Below, one piece after another: positions 57,694 to 64,000 of a stretch of 64,000 nucleotides of DNA. Position 1 is the stretch's first letter. Every line of letters begins with the position of its first letter. The translations under genes were made by a program, and so were the position numbers. Source of the DNA: Eikenella longinqua (lineage in GTDB: Bacteria; Pseudomonadota; Gammaproteobacteria; Burkholderiales; Neisseriaceae); assembly GCF_001648355.1 (NCBI RefSeq), contig NZ_LXSL01000025.1, forward strand, positions 18,413-82,412, written 5' to 3'. Below the pieces are notes generated by a model, which was not told the DNA's origin, did no database searches, and was given only the letters and a program-made list of their open reading frames with translations.

Positions 57694-59511
57694 ATGCTCC
57701 CACGGCACCCCCGCCTCCGCGCCCTAGCCCTTGCCGCCGCCCTCCTGCTGCCGCTGGCCGCCCAAGCCCAGCCCGCCGCACCGCAGCCCACACCCAAACC
57801 GCTCTCCCACCGCGAAATCATCGAGCGCGCCAACAACTTAGTGGCCGCCTTCTCCTCCGAAATCGCCCTGCAGAAAGGTAACGGCACCGACGCGCTGGCC
57901 ACCTACCTGAGCCTGTTCCGCCGCACCCGCGACCCCGTTGCGGCCGAGCGCGCCGTGGAAATCGCCCTCTCCAGCGACCAGCGCCTGGCCGAACAGGTGC
58001 TCAACACATGGCGCATCGCCGAGCCCAACCCCTCCCCCGAGCAGAAACGCATGCGCTGGACGGTAGCCGCCGCCAAAGGCGACGTGGCCGCCGTGCGCGC
58101 CGGCCTGCCCGAAGTGCTCGCCCAAACCGACCGCCACCGCATACGCAGCGTGTTCCTGCGCGTTTCCCAGCTCGCCCTCTACCACCCCGAAGCCGCCGAT
58201 GCGCCCACCACCCGCCAGGTGCACCAGGCCGCCGCCCGCTTCCCCGGCCTGCCCGAAGCCGCCATCGCCGACGCCATTTATTCCGCCCATGCCGGCCGCA
58301 CCGCCGATGCCAACGCCGCCCTGCGCCGCCTTGCCGGCCTCGACAGCGACATCCGCCCGCTCACCAGCATCACCCTGCGCCTGATTGCCCAGCGCCAGCC
58401 CGAAGTACTGCAATACTTCTTCTCCCACGCCGACAGCCGCCACCTCTCCCCCATGTGGCAAACCCTGCAAGTGGAATCCCTCATCAGCGCCAAACGCGAA
58501 GAAGAAGCCTACCGCCTGCTGCAATCCCTCCTCGCCAAAAATCCCGATTCCGACCTCTACATCCAGGCTGGCATCCTCTCCGTGCGCCGCAAAGAGCCCG
58601 TGACCGTATCCCTCAACTATTTCGACAAAGCCTATCTGCACGGCACCAGCCAGCAGAAAAGCCGCGCCGCCCTGCTCGCCGCCGCCCGCCTGTATGAAGA
58701 CAAAAACACCGCCGACGCCCGCACCTGGCTCGAACGCGTAGAAGCCCCCGAAAGCCAATTCGACAAACAACTCCTCTTGGCCAAACTCGCCGAGCTCGAC
58801 AAAAACTGGCCCGCCGCCCAAGACGCCCTGCTGCGCGCCGAAGCCGTAGTCGGCCGCGAAAACACCCTGTTCAACGCCGACGACCTGCTCATCACCCAGC
58901 TGCGCATCACCCGCGAGCAGCCCCCCGCCGAGGCCCTCGCCCAGCTGCGCACCCTCCACCGCCGCTACAGCGACAATTCCGCCCCGCCCGCCATGCTCGC
59001 CCTCATCCTCGAGCAGCGCGCCTTCCTCTATGCCGACCGCCTGCAACAGCCCGACAAAGCCGTGGCCGACCTCAAGCAGGCGCACGAGCTCGTGCCCAAA
59101 AACCCCGACATCCTCAACTCCCTCGGCTACACCATGATTGCCCAGCCCGGCGCCGACCTCAACCAAGCCCGCCGCTACATCGAGCAAGCCCTCGCCCGCC
59201 GGCCCGAAGCCCCCGAAATCCAAGACAGCATGGGCTGGGTGCTGTTCAAACAAGGCCAGCCGCAAGAGGCCCTGCCCTACCTGCAAAAAGCCCACCGCGA
59301 GCTGCCCGAAGCCGACGTGGCCGCCCACCTCGGCGAAGTATTGTGGACGCTCGGCCGCAAAGACGAAGCCATCGCCGTGTGGCAGGCCGCCCGAAGCAAA
59401 GACGACAGCAAACAAGTGTTGCAGGAAACCCTGCAACGCCTCAACGTATCCCTGCCGCCCCCGCCCGAGAAAAACAGCAGCGGCGCAAACGGCAACGGCA
59501 GCAGCAAATAA
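57694..59511 (+). CDS. Exported TPR-repeat protein
   Basis: 605-residue protein with signal peptide MLPRHPRLRALALAAALLLPLAAQAQ and an all-helical, repeat-rich mature part. The clearest TPR units are near the C-terminus: NPDILNSLGYTMIAQPGADL, QARRYIEQALARRPEAPEIQ, DSMGWVLFKQGQPQEALPYL, EVLWTLGRKDEAIAVWQAA. The tail (PPPPEKNSSGANGNGSSK) is low-complexity. Such proteins precede lolB-ispE in many beta- and gammaproteobacteria; the role is not firmly known, perhaps in envelope biogenesis. An extremely long antisense reading frame over the gene is a G+C artefact. Confidence 0.85.
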   Translation: MLPRHPRLRALALAAALLLPLAAQAQPAAPQPTPKPLSHREIIERANNLVAAFSSEIALQKGNGTDALATYLSLFRRTRDPVAAERAVEIALSSDQRLAEQVLNTWRIAEPNPSPEQKRMRWTVAAAKGDVAAVRAGLPEVLAQTDRHRIRSVFLRVSQLALYHPEAADAPTTRQVHQAAARFPGLPEAAIADAIYSAHAGRTADANAALRRLAGLDSDIRPLTSITLRLIAQRQPEVLQYFFSHADSRHLSPMWQTLQVESLISAKREEEAYRLLQSLLAKNPDSDLYIQAGILSVRRKEPVTVSLNYFDKAYLHGTSQQKSRAALLAAARLYEDKNTADARTWLERVEAPESQFDKQLLLAKLAELDKNWPAAQDALLRAEAVVGRENTLFNADDLLITQLRITREQPPAEALAQLRTLHRRYSDNSAPPAMLALILEQRAFLYADRLQQPDKAVADLKQAHELVPKNPDILNSLGYTMIAQPGADLNQARRYIEQALARRPEAPEIQDSMGWVLFKQGQPQEALPYLQKAHRELPEADVAAHLGEVLWTLGRKDEAIAVWQAARSKDDSKQVLQETLQRLNVSLPPPPEKNSSGANGNGSSK

Positions 59512-59815
59512 AGCACAGGCTACCTGAAACCCCATCCCGTTTTCGCAAAATTCGCCCACTCGTTTTCAGGTAGCCTTTCCCCCAACTTTACCCGCCGCCT
59601 ACCCATCCTAACCCGCCGCGGCTTTATCATGCCCCAAAATTTTCAGGTAGCCCCAAGCAAACAAAAGGCTACCTGAAAAATAGCAACACCACACCGCAGG
59701 TCGGCATTCATGCCCGACAAGCCCCGCAAAGGCCGCCTGAAAACCAAGCCATCCTATTTTCAGGTAGCCCCACACCCCATCAGGCTACCTGAAACGCAAA
59801 ACACCCAAACACCCC
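59512..59815. other. Dense cluster of uptake sequences upstream of lolB
   Basis: 304 bp with six eikDUS-type sequences (near 59517, 59562, 59639, 59667, 59757, 59781) and one AG-DUS-like GGCCGCCTGAAAA (59729-59741). Two inverted pairs can form hairpins. No gene seen; the ORFs here are short and broken by the repeats. Confidence 0.75.
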
Positions 59816-60403
59816 ATGACCCGACACCTCCCCCCCTTCCTCGCCGCCCTCCTCCTCGCCGCCTGCACCACCACCGGCACCCAAATGCCCGCCGAAGGCT
59901 GGCGCGAAGACGCCCCCACCCCCCAATTCGAAGCCTCAGGCCGCATGGGCGTGAAAGAAAACGAACGCGGCAGCTACGCCAACTTCGACTGGCTGCGCAC
60001 AGCCGCCCTCCAGCTGTTTGAAGTCAAAACCCCGCTCGGCAACAGCGTCGGCCGCCTCTGCCAAGACAGCCGCGGCGTAGAAGCCGTCGCCTCCAACGGC
60101 CAAGTGTACCGCGCCGCCAGCACCGCCGAGCTCAGCCAACAACTGCTCGGCTACGACCTCCCCGTCGCCTACCTCGACCGCTGGGCCAACGGCCTGCGCG
60201 TGCCCGGCGAACCCTACAGCATCCTGCCCGACGGTCGCCTCCAGCAAATGGGCTGGCGCATCCAGCGCAACCTGGATGAAAACGGCCAAGTCCGCCTGCT
60301 GCACATGGAACGCAGCGGCCTGAGCCTGCGCCTCATCTTCGACCGCTTCGGCCAGCCCGAACGCAGCCCCGCCAACTGCAACGACACCGAACAGGCCGTC
60401 TGA
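59816..60403 (+). CDS. lolB: Outer membrane lipoprotein receptor LolB
   Basis: 195-residue lipoprotein that takes lipoproteins from LolA and inserts them in the outer membrane; essential in E. coli. Signal MTRHLPPFLAALLLAACTTT with lipobox LLAAC, Cys17. The mature part has FEASGRMGVKENERGSYANFDWLRT and TPLGNSVGRLCQDSRGVEAV, with the DLPVAYLDRWANGLRVPGEP segment typical of LolB. Its stop codon TGA overlaps the ATG of ispE (TGATG), indicating coupling. Also relevant to Slam cargo, which may travel by the Lol route. Confidence 0.9.
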   Translation: MTRHLPPFLAALLLAACTTTGTQMPAEGWREDAPTPQFEASGRMGVKENERGSYANFDWLRTAALQLFEVKTPLGNSVGRLCQDSRGVEAVASNGQVYRAASTAELSQQLLGYDLPVAYLDRWANGLRVPGEPYSILPDGRLQQMGWRIQRNLDENGQVRLLHMERSGLSLRLIFDRFGQPERSPANCNDTEQAV

Positions 60404-61257
60404 TGAGCCCGCACCCCGCCGCCCGCGCCTTCCCCGCCCCCGCCAAGCTCAACCTCAGCCTGCGCATCACCGGCCGCCGCCCCGACGGCTACCACCTGCT
60501 CGAAAGCCTCTTCTGCCTCATCGACCTGTGCGACACCGTTTGGCTGCTGCCCCGCTCCGACGGCCAAATCATCCTGCACAACCCCGCCGGCGGCATCCCG
60601 CCCGAACAAGACCTCAGCTATCGCGCCGCCCGCGCCCTGCAACAATTTTCAGGTAGCCCCCAAGGCGTGGAAATCTGGCTAAACAAACGCATCCCCAGCG
60701 GCGGCGGCCTCGGCGGCGGCAGCTCCGACGCCGCTACCGTCCTGCTCGCCCTCAACCACTTGTGGCGCACCGCCGTGCCGCCCGAGCAGTTGCACACGCT
60801 CGGCCTCGCCCTCGGCGCCGACGTGCCCTTCTTCCTGTTCGGCCAAAACGCCTTCGCCCAAGGCATCGGCGAAATCCTGCGCCCGATGGCCGTGCCCGAG
60901 CAATGGTATGTCGTCGTGCACCCCCACACCCACGTCTCCACCCCCAAAATCTTCGCCCACCCCGACCTCACCCGCAACAGCCCGCCCTGCCCCAACCCCA
61001 GCTTCGAGCAACTGCAACCTTTCCGCAACGATATGCAGGCCGTGGTGCTGGCTGAATACCCGAGCGTGGCCGCCGCCTTCCGCCTGCTGCAAAACCACGG
61101 CCGCCCGCAAATGAGCGGCTCTGGCGCCTGCCTGTTTCTCGCCTGCGCCACACAAAGCGAAGCCGAACACATCCGCAGCAGGCTACCTGAAAACCTGGCC
61201 AGCTGGTGCGTGCGCGGCTTAAGCCGGCACCCCCTGTCCGCCATGCTGTGCCCCTAG
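60403..61257 (+). CDS. ispE: 4-diphosphocytidyl-2-C-methyl-D-erythritol kinase
   Basis: 284-residue GHMP kinase of the MEP isoprenoid pathway. FPAPAKLNLSLRITGRRPDGYHLLES at the start, ATP loop PSGGGLGGGSSDAATVLLAL, and the third motif MSGSGACLFLACAT are intact. Two uptake sequences are read as protein: QQFSGSPQGVEI (eikDUS complement) and RSRLPENLASW (eikDUS). It overlaps lolB by one base and lies upstream of tRNA-Gln and prs, the common lolB-ispE-tRNA-prs-rplY order. Confidence 0.96.
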   Translation: MSPHPAARAFPAPAKLNLSLRITGRRPDGYHLLESLFCLIDLCDTVWLLPRSDGQIILHNPAGGIPPEQDLSYRAARALQQFSGSPQGVEIWLNKRIPSGGGLGGGSSDAATVLLALNHLWRTAVPPEQLHTLGLALGADVPFFLFGQNAFAQGIGEILRPMAVPEQWYVVVHPHTHVSTPKIFAHPDLTRNSPPCPNPSFEQLQPFRNDMQAVVLAEYPSVAAAFRLLQNHGRPQMSGSGACLFLACATQSEAEHIRSRLPENLASWCVRGLSRHPLSAMLCP

Positions 61258-61293
61258 CCAAACAGCGCGCCCCGCCCTTTACGCAGATTCGTC

Positions 61294-61322
61294 TTGACAA
61301 CGCGCCGGAAAAAACGCATAAT
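61294..61322 (+). promoter_or_regulatory. Promoter of the tRNA-Gln genes
   Basis: TTGACA (61294-61299), 17-bp spacer, CATAAT (61317-61322). The first tRNA starts 45 bp after the -10. Confidence 0.75.
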
Positions 61323-61366
61323 TCGCACCTTTAGTGAATCGCCTGTCTGAAACGGCAGGTCAACAC

Positions 61367-61443
61367 TGGGGATTCGCCAAGCTGGTTAAGGCATCGGATT
61401 CTGAATCCGACATGCGTAGGTTCGAATCCTACATCCCCAGCCA
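61367..61443 (+). tRNA. tRNA-Gln (anticodon CTG)
   Basis: 77 nt including an encoded CCA. Acceptor arms TGGGGAT/ATCCCCA with discriminator G, T-loop GGTTCGAATCC, anticodon stem TCGGA/TCCGA with loop TTCTGAA, anticodon CTG at 61401-61403, reading CAG codons. It is nearly identical to the next tRNA. Confidence 0.97.
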
Positions 61444-61461
61444 GGTTCCAAAATATGATTT

Positions 61462-61538
61462 TGGGGATTCGCCAAGCTGGTTAAGGCACCGGATTTTGAT
61501 TCCGGCATGCGTAGGTTCGAATCCTACATCCCCAGCCA
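61462..61538 (+). tRNA. tRNA-Gln (anticodon TTG)
   Basis: 77 nt including CCA, 18 bp after the first. Identical to it outside the anticodon arm; stem CCGGA/TCCGG, loop TTTTGAT, anticodon TTG at 61496-61498, reading CAA (and CAG). The changed stem pair (U-A to C-G) is compensated. Confidence 0.97.
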
Positions 61539-61544
61539 CCTTGC

Positions 61545-61577
61545 AAAAGCATGTACGCGTTACATGCTTTTCTTTTT
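61545..61577 (+). terminator. Terminator after the tRNA-Gln pair
   Basis: AAAAGCATGTA, loop CGCGT, TACATGCTTTTCTTTTT: an 11-bp perfect stem with T run, directly after the second tRNA. Confidence 0.9.
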
Positions 61578-61883
61578 GCTGCGGCGCAACACGGCAAAAG
61601 GCTACCTGAAAATCCTTTTTCGGCATTTCCTTGCCGAAAACCCCGCCTGCCGGATTTTAATTGCCTCAAACATACGGGAAACAAACCCCCCACCACACCT
61701 GCCGCCCGCCTCCGCCCCGGCACTGCGCAAACCTGCCCGCAGCCCGCGCAAACAGCGCTTTGGTTTTGCCCGCATCCGGCGTATAATCCGCCGTTTGCAA
61801 GCCAGCCAAAACCAACACGCGAGGAAGCGGCAATGTTTCCGACAGTCGGCGGCGAGACCGCAAACAACACAGGTAATGAAGAT
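61578..61883 (+). promoter_or_regulatory. prs promoter and leader region
   Basis: Contains an eikDUS at about 61600, then a promoter-like TTGGTT (61760-61765), 16-bp spacer, TATAAT (61782-61787). A good SD GAGGAAG (61821-61827) stands before an ATG at 61833 that is in frame with prs; the homology-supported start is 61884. A long leader is possible. Confidence 0.6.
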
Positions 61884-62867
61884 ATGGCATACGAAAGTTT
61901 AATGGTATTTGCCGGCAATGCCAGCGTCGGCTTGGCCGAGAATGTGGTGAAACATCTCGGCATTTCATTGGGCCGCTCTTCCGTGGGCAAATTTTCCGAC
62001 GGCGAAGTTGCCGTGGAGCTGCTGGAAAACGTGCGCGGCCGCGACGTGTTTATTTTGCAGTCCACCTGTGCGCCCACCAACGACAACCTGATGGAACTGC
62101 TCACCATGGCCGACGCGCTCAAACGCGCTTCTGCCGGCCGCATCACCGCCGCCATCCCCTATTTCGGCTATGCCCGCCAAGATCGCCGCCCGCGCTCCGT
62201 GCGTGTGCCGATTTCTGCCAAGCTGGTGGCCAATATGCTCGCCACCGCCGGCATCAACCGTGTGCTGACCGTGGATTTGCACGCCGACCAAATCCAGGGC
62301 TTCTTCGATATTCCGGTGGACAACATCTACGCCACCCCGATTCTGGTGCACGACATCCTGCAGCAGCGCATCGAAAACCTCACCGTGGTGAGCCCCGACA
62401 TCGGCGGCGTGGTGCGTGCACGCGCCGTAGCCAAGGTGCTGAACACCGATTTGGCCATCATCGACAAACGCCGCCCCAAAGCCAATGTAGCCGAAGTGAT
62501 GAACATCATCGGCGACGTGCAGGGCCGCACCTGCCTGATTGTGGACGACATGATTGACACCGCCAACACGCTGTGTAAAGCCGCTTCCGCCCTGAAAGAG
62601 CGCGGCGCCGAGCGCGTGCTGGCCTACGCCACCCATCCGGTGTTCTCCGGCGAAGCGGTGAGCCGCATCGCCTCTTCCGACATCGACCAAGTGGTAATTA
62701 CCGACACCATCGCCCTCTCGGAAGCCGCCCGCAGCTGCGGCCGCATCCGCCAGGTAACGATTGCCGGCCTCTTGGCCGAAACCATGCGCCGCATCAGCAA
62801 CGAAGAATCTGTCTCATACCTCTTCAACGAGGATGTGGCATCCCCGGGAGCATTGTTCCTCCCCTAA
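61884..62867 (+). CDS. prs: Ribose-phosphate pyrophosphokinase
   Basis: 327-residue PRPP synthase, giving PRPP for nucleotide, His and Trp synthesis. NVRGRDVFILQSTCAPTNDNLMELL, the PYFGYARQDRR ATP loop, DLHADQIQGFFDIPVDNIYA and the PRPP motif LIVDDMIDTANTL are intact; the end RRISNEESVSYLFNE is typical. ATG 61884 (MAYESLMVFAGN) matches the neisserial start, but an in-frame ATG at 61833 has a better SD and would add 17 residues (MFPTVGGETANNTGNED). The start therefore stays slightly open. Confidence 0.95.
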   Translation: MAYESLMVFAGNASVGLAENVVKHLGISLGRSSVGKFSDGEVAVELLENVRGRDVFILQSTCAPTNDNLMELLTMADALKRASAGRITAAIPYFGYARQDRRPRSVRVPISAKLVANMLATAGINRVLTVDLHADQIQGFFDIPVDNIYATPILVHDILQQRIENLTVVSPDIGGVVRARAVAKVLNTDLAIIDKRRPKANVAEVMNIIGDVQGRTCLIVDDMIDTANTLCKAASALKERGAERVLAYATHPVFSGEAVSRIASSDIDQVVITDTIALSEAARSCGRIRQVTIAGLLAETMRRISNEESVSYLFNEDVASPGALFLP

Positions 62868-62960
62868 GCAGGTTTGCCGCTTCGGCAAGCCGTTTCCGTG
62901 CCGTCAGGGTTGGTCGCAGCCCGGCAGACGGTACTTTTTCACTTTAATGGAGTTTGACCC

Positions 62961-63533
62961 ATGTCTTTTAAAATTGAAGCCCAAGTGCGCGAAGAGCAAG
63001 GTACTGGTGCGAGCCGCCGCCTGCGCCGCGAAGGCCGTGTGCCCGCCGTGGTGTACGGTGCCGGCGAAACCCCGGCCGCCGTCTCTGTCGATCACAAAAC
63101 CGTATTCTTCGCCCTGCAGAAGGAAGCCTTCCACACCGCCATCATCAAGCTGGCGCTGAACGGCAAAGAACACGACGTGATCGTGCGCGATTTCCAGATG
63201 CACCCCTTCCGCCAGGAAGTGCGTCATATCGATTTCCAAATCGTTCAGGCCGGCAAGCCGATCAAGATCCGCCTGCCGCTGCATGTGGTGAATGCCGAGA
63301 AATCTCAGGCTGTTAAACTGCAAAACAGCCGCGTGGCGCTGCTGAACACCAGCGTAGAAGTGCTGCTGGATCCGAAACACATCCCGTCTGAGCTGCTGCT
63401 GGATTGCGAAAAAGTGGTGGCCGGCGATGTATTGCACTTGTCCGACATCCAATTCCCGGAAGGCGTGGAAAGCACCGCGCTGCGCCGCGGCGCCAACCTG
63501 GCCGTGGCCACGGTAACCGCCGCCGGCAAATAA
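62961..63533 (+). CDS. rplY: 50S ribosomal protein L25 (CTC form)
   Basis: 190-residue 5S rRNA-binding protein with the extra C-terminal domain of the Ctc type. N-terminal part FKIEAQVREEQGTGASRRLRREGRVPAVVYGAGETPAAV and the second domain VEVLLDPKHIPSELLLDCEKVVAGDVLHLSDIQFPEGVE are typical. SD ATGGAG lies before the ATG. Follows prs after 93 bp, as in many proteobacteria; pth does not follow here. Confidence 0.96.
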   Translation: MSFKIEAQVREEQGTGASRRLRREGRVPAVVYGAGETPAAVSVDHKTVFFALQKEAFHTAIIKLALNGKEHDVIVRDFQMHPFRQEVRHIDFQIVQAGKPIKIRLPLHVVNAEKSQAVKLQNSRVALLNTSVEVLLDPKHIPSELLLDCEKVVAGDVLHLSDIQFPEGVESTALRRGANLAVATVTAAGK

Positions 63534-63552
63534 GCCGATACGCTGCAAACCA

Positions 63553-63580
63553 AACCCCGCTGCGAAAGCGGGGTTTTTGT
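63553..63580 (+). terminator. Rho-independent terminator after rplY
   Basis: AACCCCGCT, loop GCGA, AAGCGGGGTTTTTG: strong stem and T run, 20 bp after the stop codon. Confidence 0.9.
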
Positions 63581-63603
63581 TTGCCTGGCTTTGGCGCGGA
63601 AAA

Positions 63604-63686
63604 AGGCTGGCTGGAAGCGTGAGCTTCAACGAAATGAGCGATGCCTCGCGAAGCAAAAAGAGGTTTCACGGTTTTCAGGTAGCCTT
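63604..63686 (+). repeat. DUS-linked repeat, degenerate
   Basis: AGGCTGGCTGGAAGCGTGAG (a decayed DUS), CTTCAACGAAATGAGCGATG, CCTCGCGAAGC, ending at TTTTCAGGTAGCCTTTT. It shows how copies lose the left uptake sequence. Confidence 0.65.
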
Positions 63687-63952
63687 TTCACACGTTTTCC
63701 TCCCAACAGGCTACCTGAAAACAAAAGCATCCGCTCCAGCCTATTCAAATAAGGTTCAAACGAGCTTTCCAAAAGTACGCCGCTGCGGCGTGAACCTGCT
63801 GATATTTTCAGGTAGCCTCCACCCATAGCCTTGCCACACAACACACAAAAGATACCGTAATCGAAAGTCAAGAACTTTTTAAAAACGCAAGCAACAGTAA
63901 GGCGGCGATAGCCATCGGCTACCGCTTTTTTGCAACACTTTAGACTGCTGTT

Positions 63953-64000
63953 TTACGCTGGTTTGTGCCGATTCTCGTCAAACGGCTGGCCGGATTTGAT
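63953..64000 (-). CDS. Possible C-terminus of an IS110-type transposase (runs off the right edge)
   Basis: The minus strand from the edge reads IKSGQPFDENRHKPA and stop. The GV(I/L)K(S/T).QPFDP-like ending is typical of IS110/IS1111-family transposases, where it follows the MRK.L helix. Only 15 residues are visible, so this is a hint rather than an identification. Confidence 0.4.
   Translation of the reverse strand: MKSGQPFDENRHKPA

Larger units (their letters stand above)
63534..63952. other. Intergenic region at the right end
   Basis: 419 bp: the rplY terminator, a degenerate DUS-linked repeat (63604-63686), eikDUS copies near 63708 and 63810, and about 120 bp that may be the flank or end of an insertion sequence (63830-63952). 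No complete gene. Confidence 0.6.

Noticed and set aside
57838..59559. 573-codon open frame antisense to the TPR gene
   Set aside because: G+C-rich third positions on the plus strand keep the opposite frame open; the product is a run of Gly/Val/Ala/Phe with no family pattern, while the plus strand encodes a clear signal peptide and TPR units.

Overview
The window comes from a chromosome of the Neisseriaceae, almost certainly an Eikenella species (E. corrodens or a close relative). The main evidence is the very frequent 12-mer AGGCTACCTGAA and its complement TTCAGGTAGCCT, known as the Eikenella dialect of the neisserial DNA uptake sequence (eikDUS). It occurs in almost every intergenic gap, often as inverted pairs that can act as terminators, and inside many genes. 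Gene content and protein similarity (NspA, Slam, AldA, HrpA, Prs, AtpF) also point to Neisseriaceae.

Layout. 1-3.2 kb: start of the ATP synthase operon (atpI-B-E-F, minus strand) with parB upstream. 3.3-8.6 kb: rsmE, an inositol monophosphatase, a Yip1-like membrane protein, murJ, a tiny gene without a standard start codon, and luxS. 8.7-12.2 kb: an S4 protein and the polyamine transporter potG-potH-potI. 12.2-13.8 kb: a 143-bp MITE-like element, a membrane protein and a VOC protein. 13.8-19.5 kb: AlkD-like glycosylase, Uup, a frameshifted DUF4303-like gene, an unknown protein, and a coupled pair of a P-loop (PNK-like) kinase and a Thg1-like 3'-5' polymerase. This stretch carries uptake sequences of other Neisseriaceae dialects. 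19.5-26.1 kb: membrane protein, lemA, amino-acid permease, pepD, lipid A acyltransferase. 26.4-32.3 kb: hrpA and aldA; hrpA holds five or more DUS dialects and an in-frame palindromic element. 32.3-35.2 kb: a divergent Slam / surface lipoprotein pair with an AT-rich regulatory gap. 35.4-39.6 kb: trpB, an EamA permease, an apparently orphan TPP riboswitch, a UDG-family protein and a YdcH-like protein. 39.8-43.5 kb: aroQ-accB-accC and an SppA-type peptidase. 43.5-46.9 kb: small lipoproteins, a thioredoxin-like protein, tpx, an MliC/ACP-like lipoprotein and an IS1595-type remnant. 47-53.6 kb: apaH, ridA, trmA, a frameshifted nspA, ppk2, yidC. 53.7-57.3 kb: yidD-rnpA-rpmH diverging from dnaA-dnaN. 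57.7-63.5 kb: a TPR protein, lolB-ispE, two tRNA-Gln genes, prs, rplY. The right edge holds what looks like the end of an IS110-type transposase.

Most genes are housekeeping. The parts worth a second look are the kinase/Thg1-like pair, the Slam/lipoprotein pair, the TPP riboswitch with no thiamine gene after it, the several families of small repeats (Correia-like elements, a DUS-linked repeat, two MITE-like palindromes), and the DUS-dialect mosaic that marks DNA exchanged between genera. All similarity statements come from reading the sequence and from memory of the families; no database search was run.
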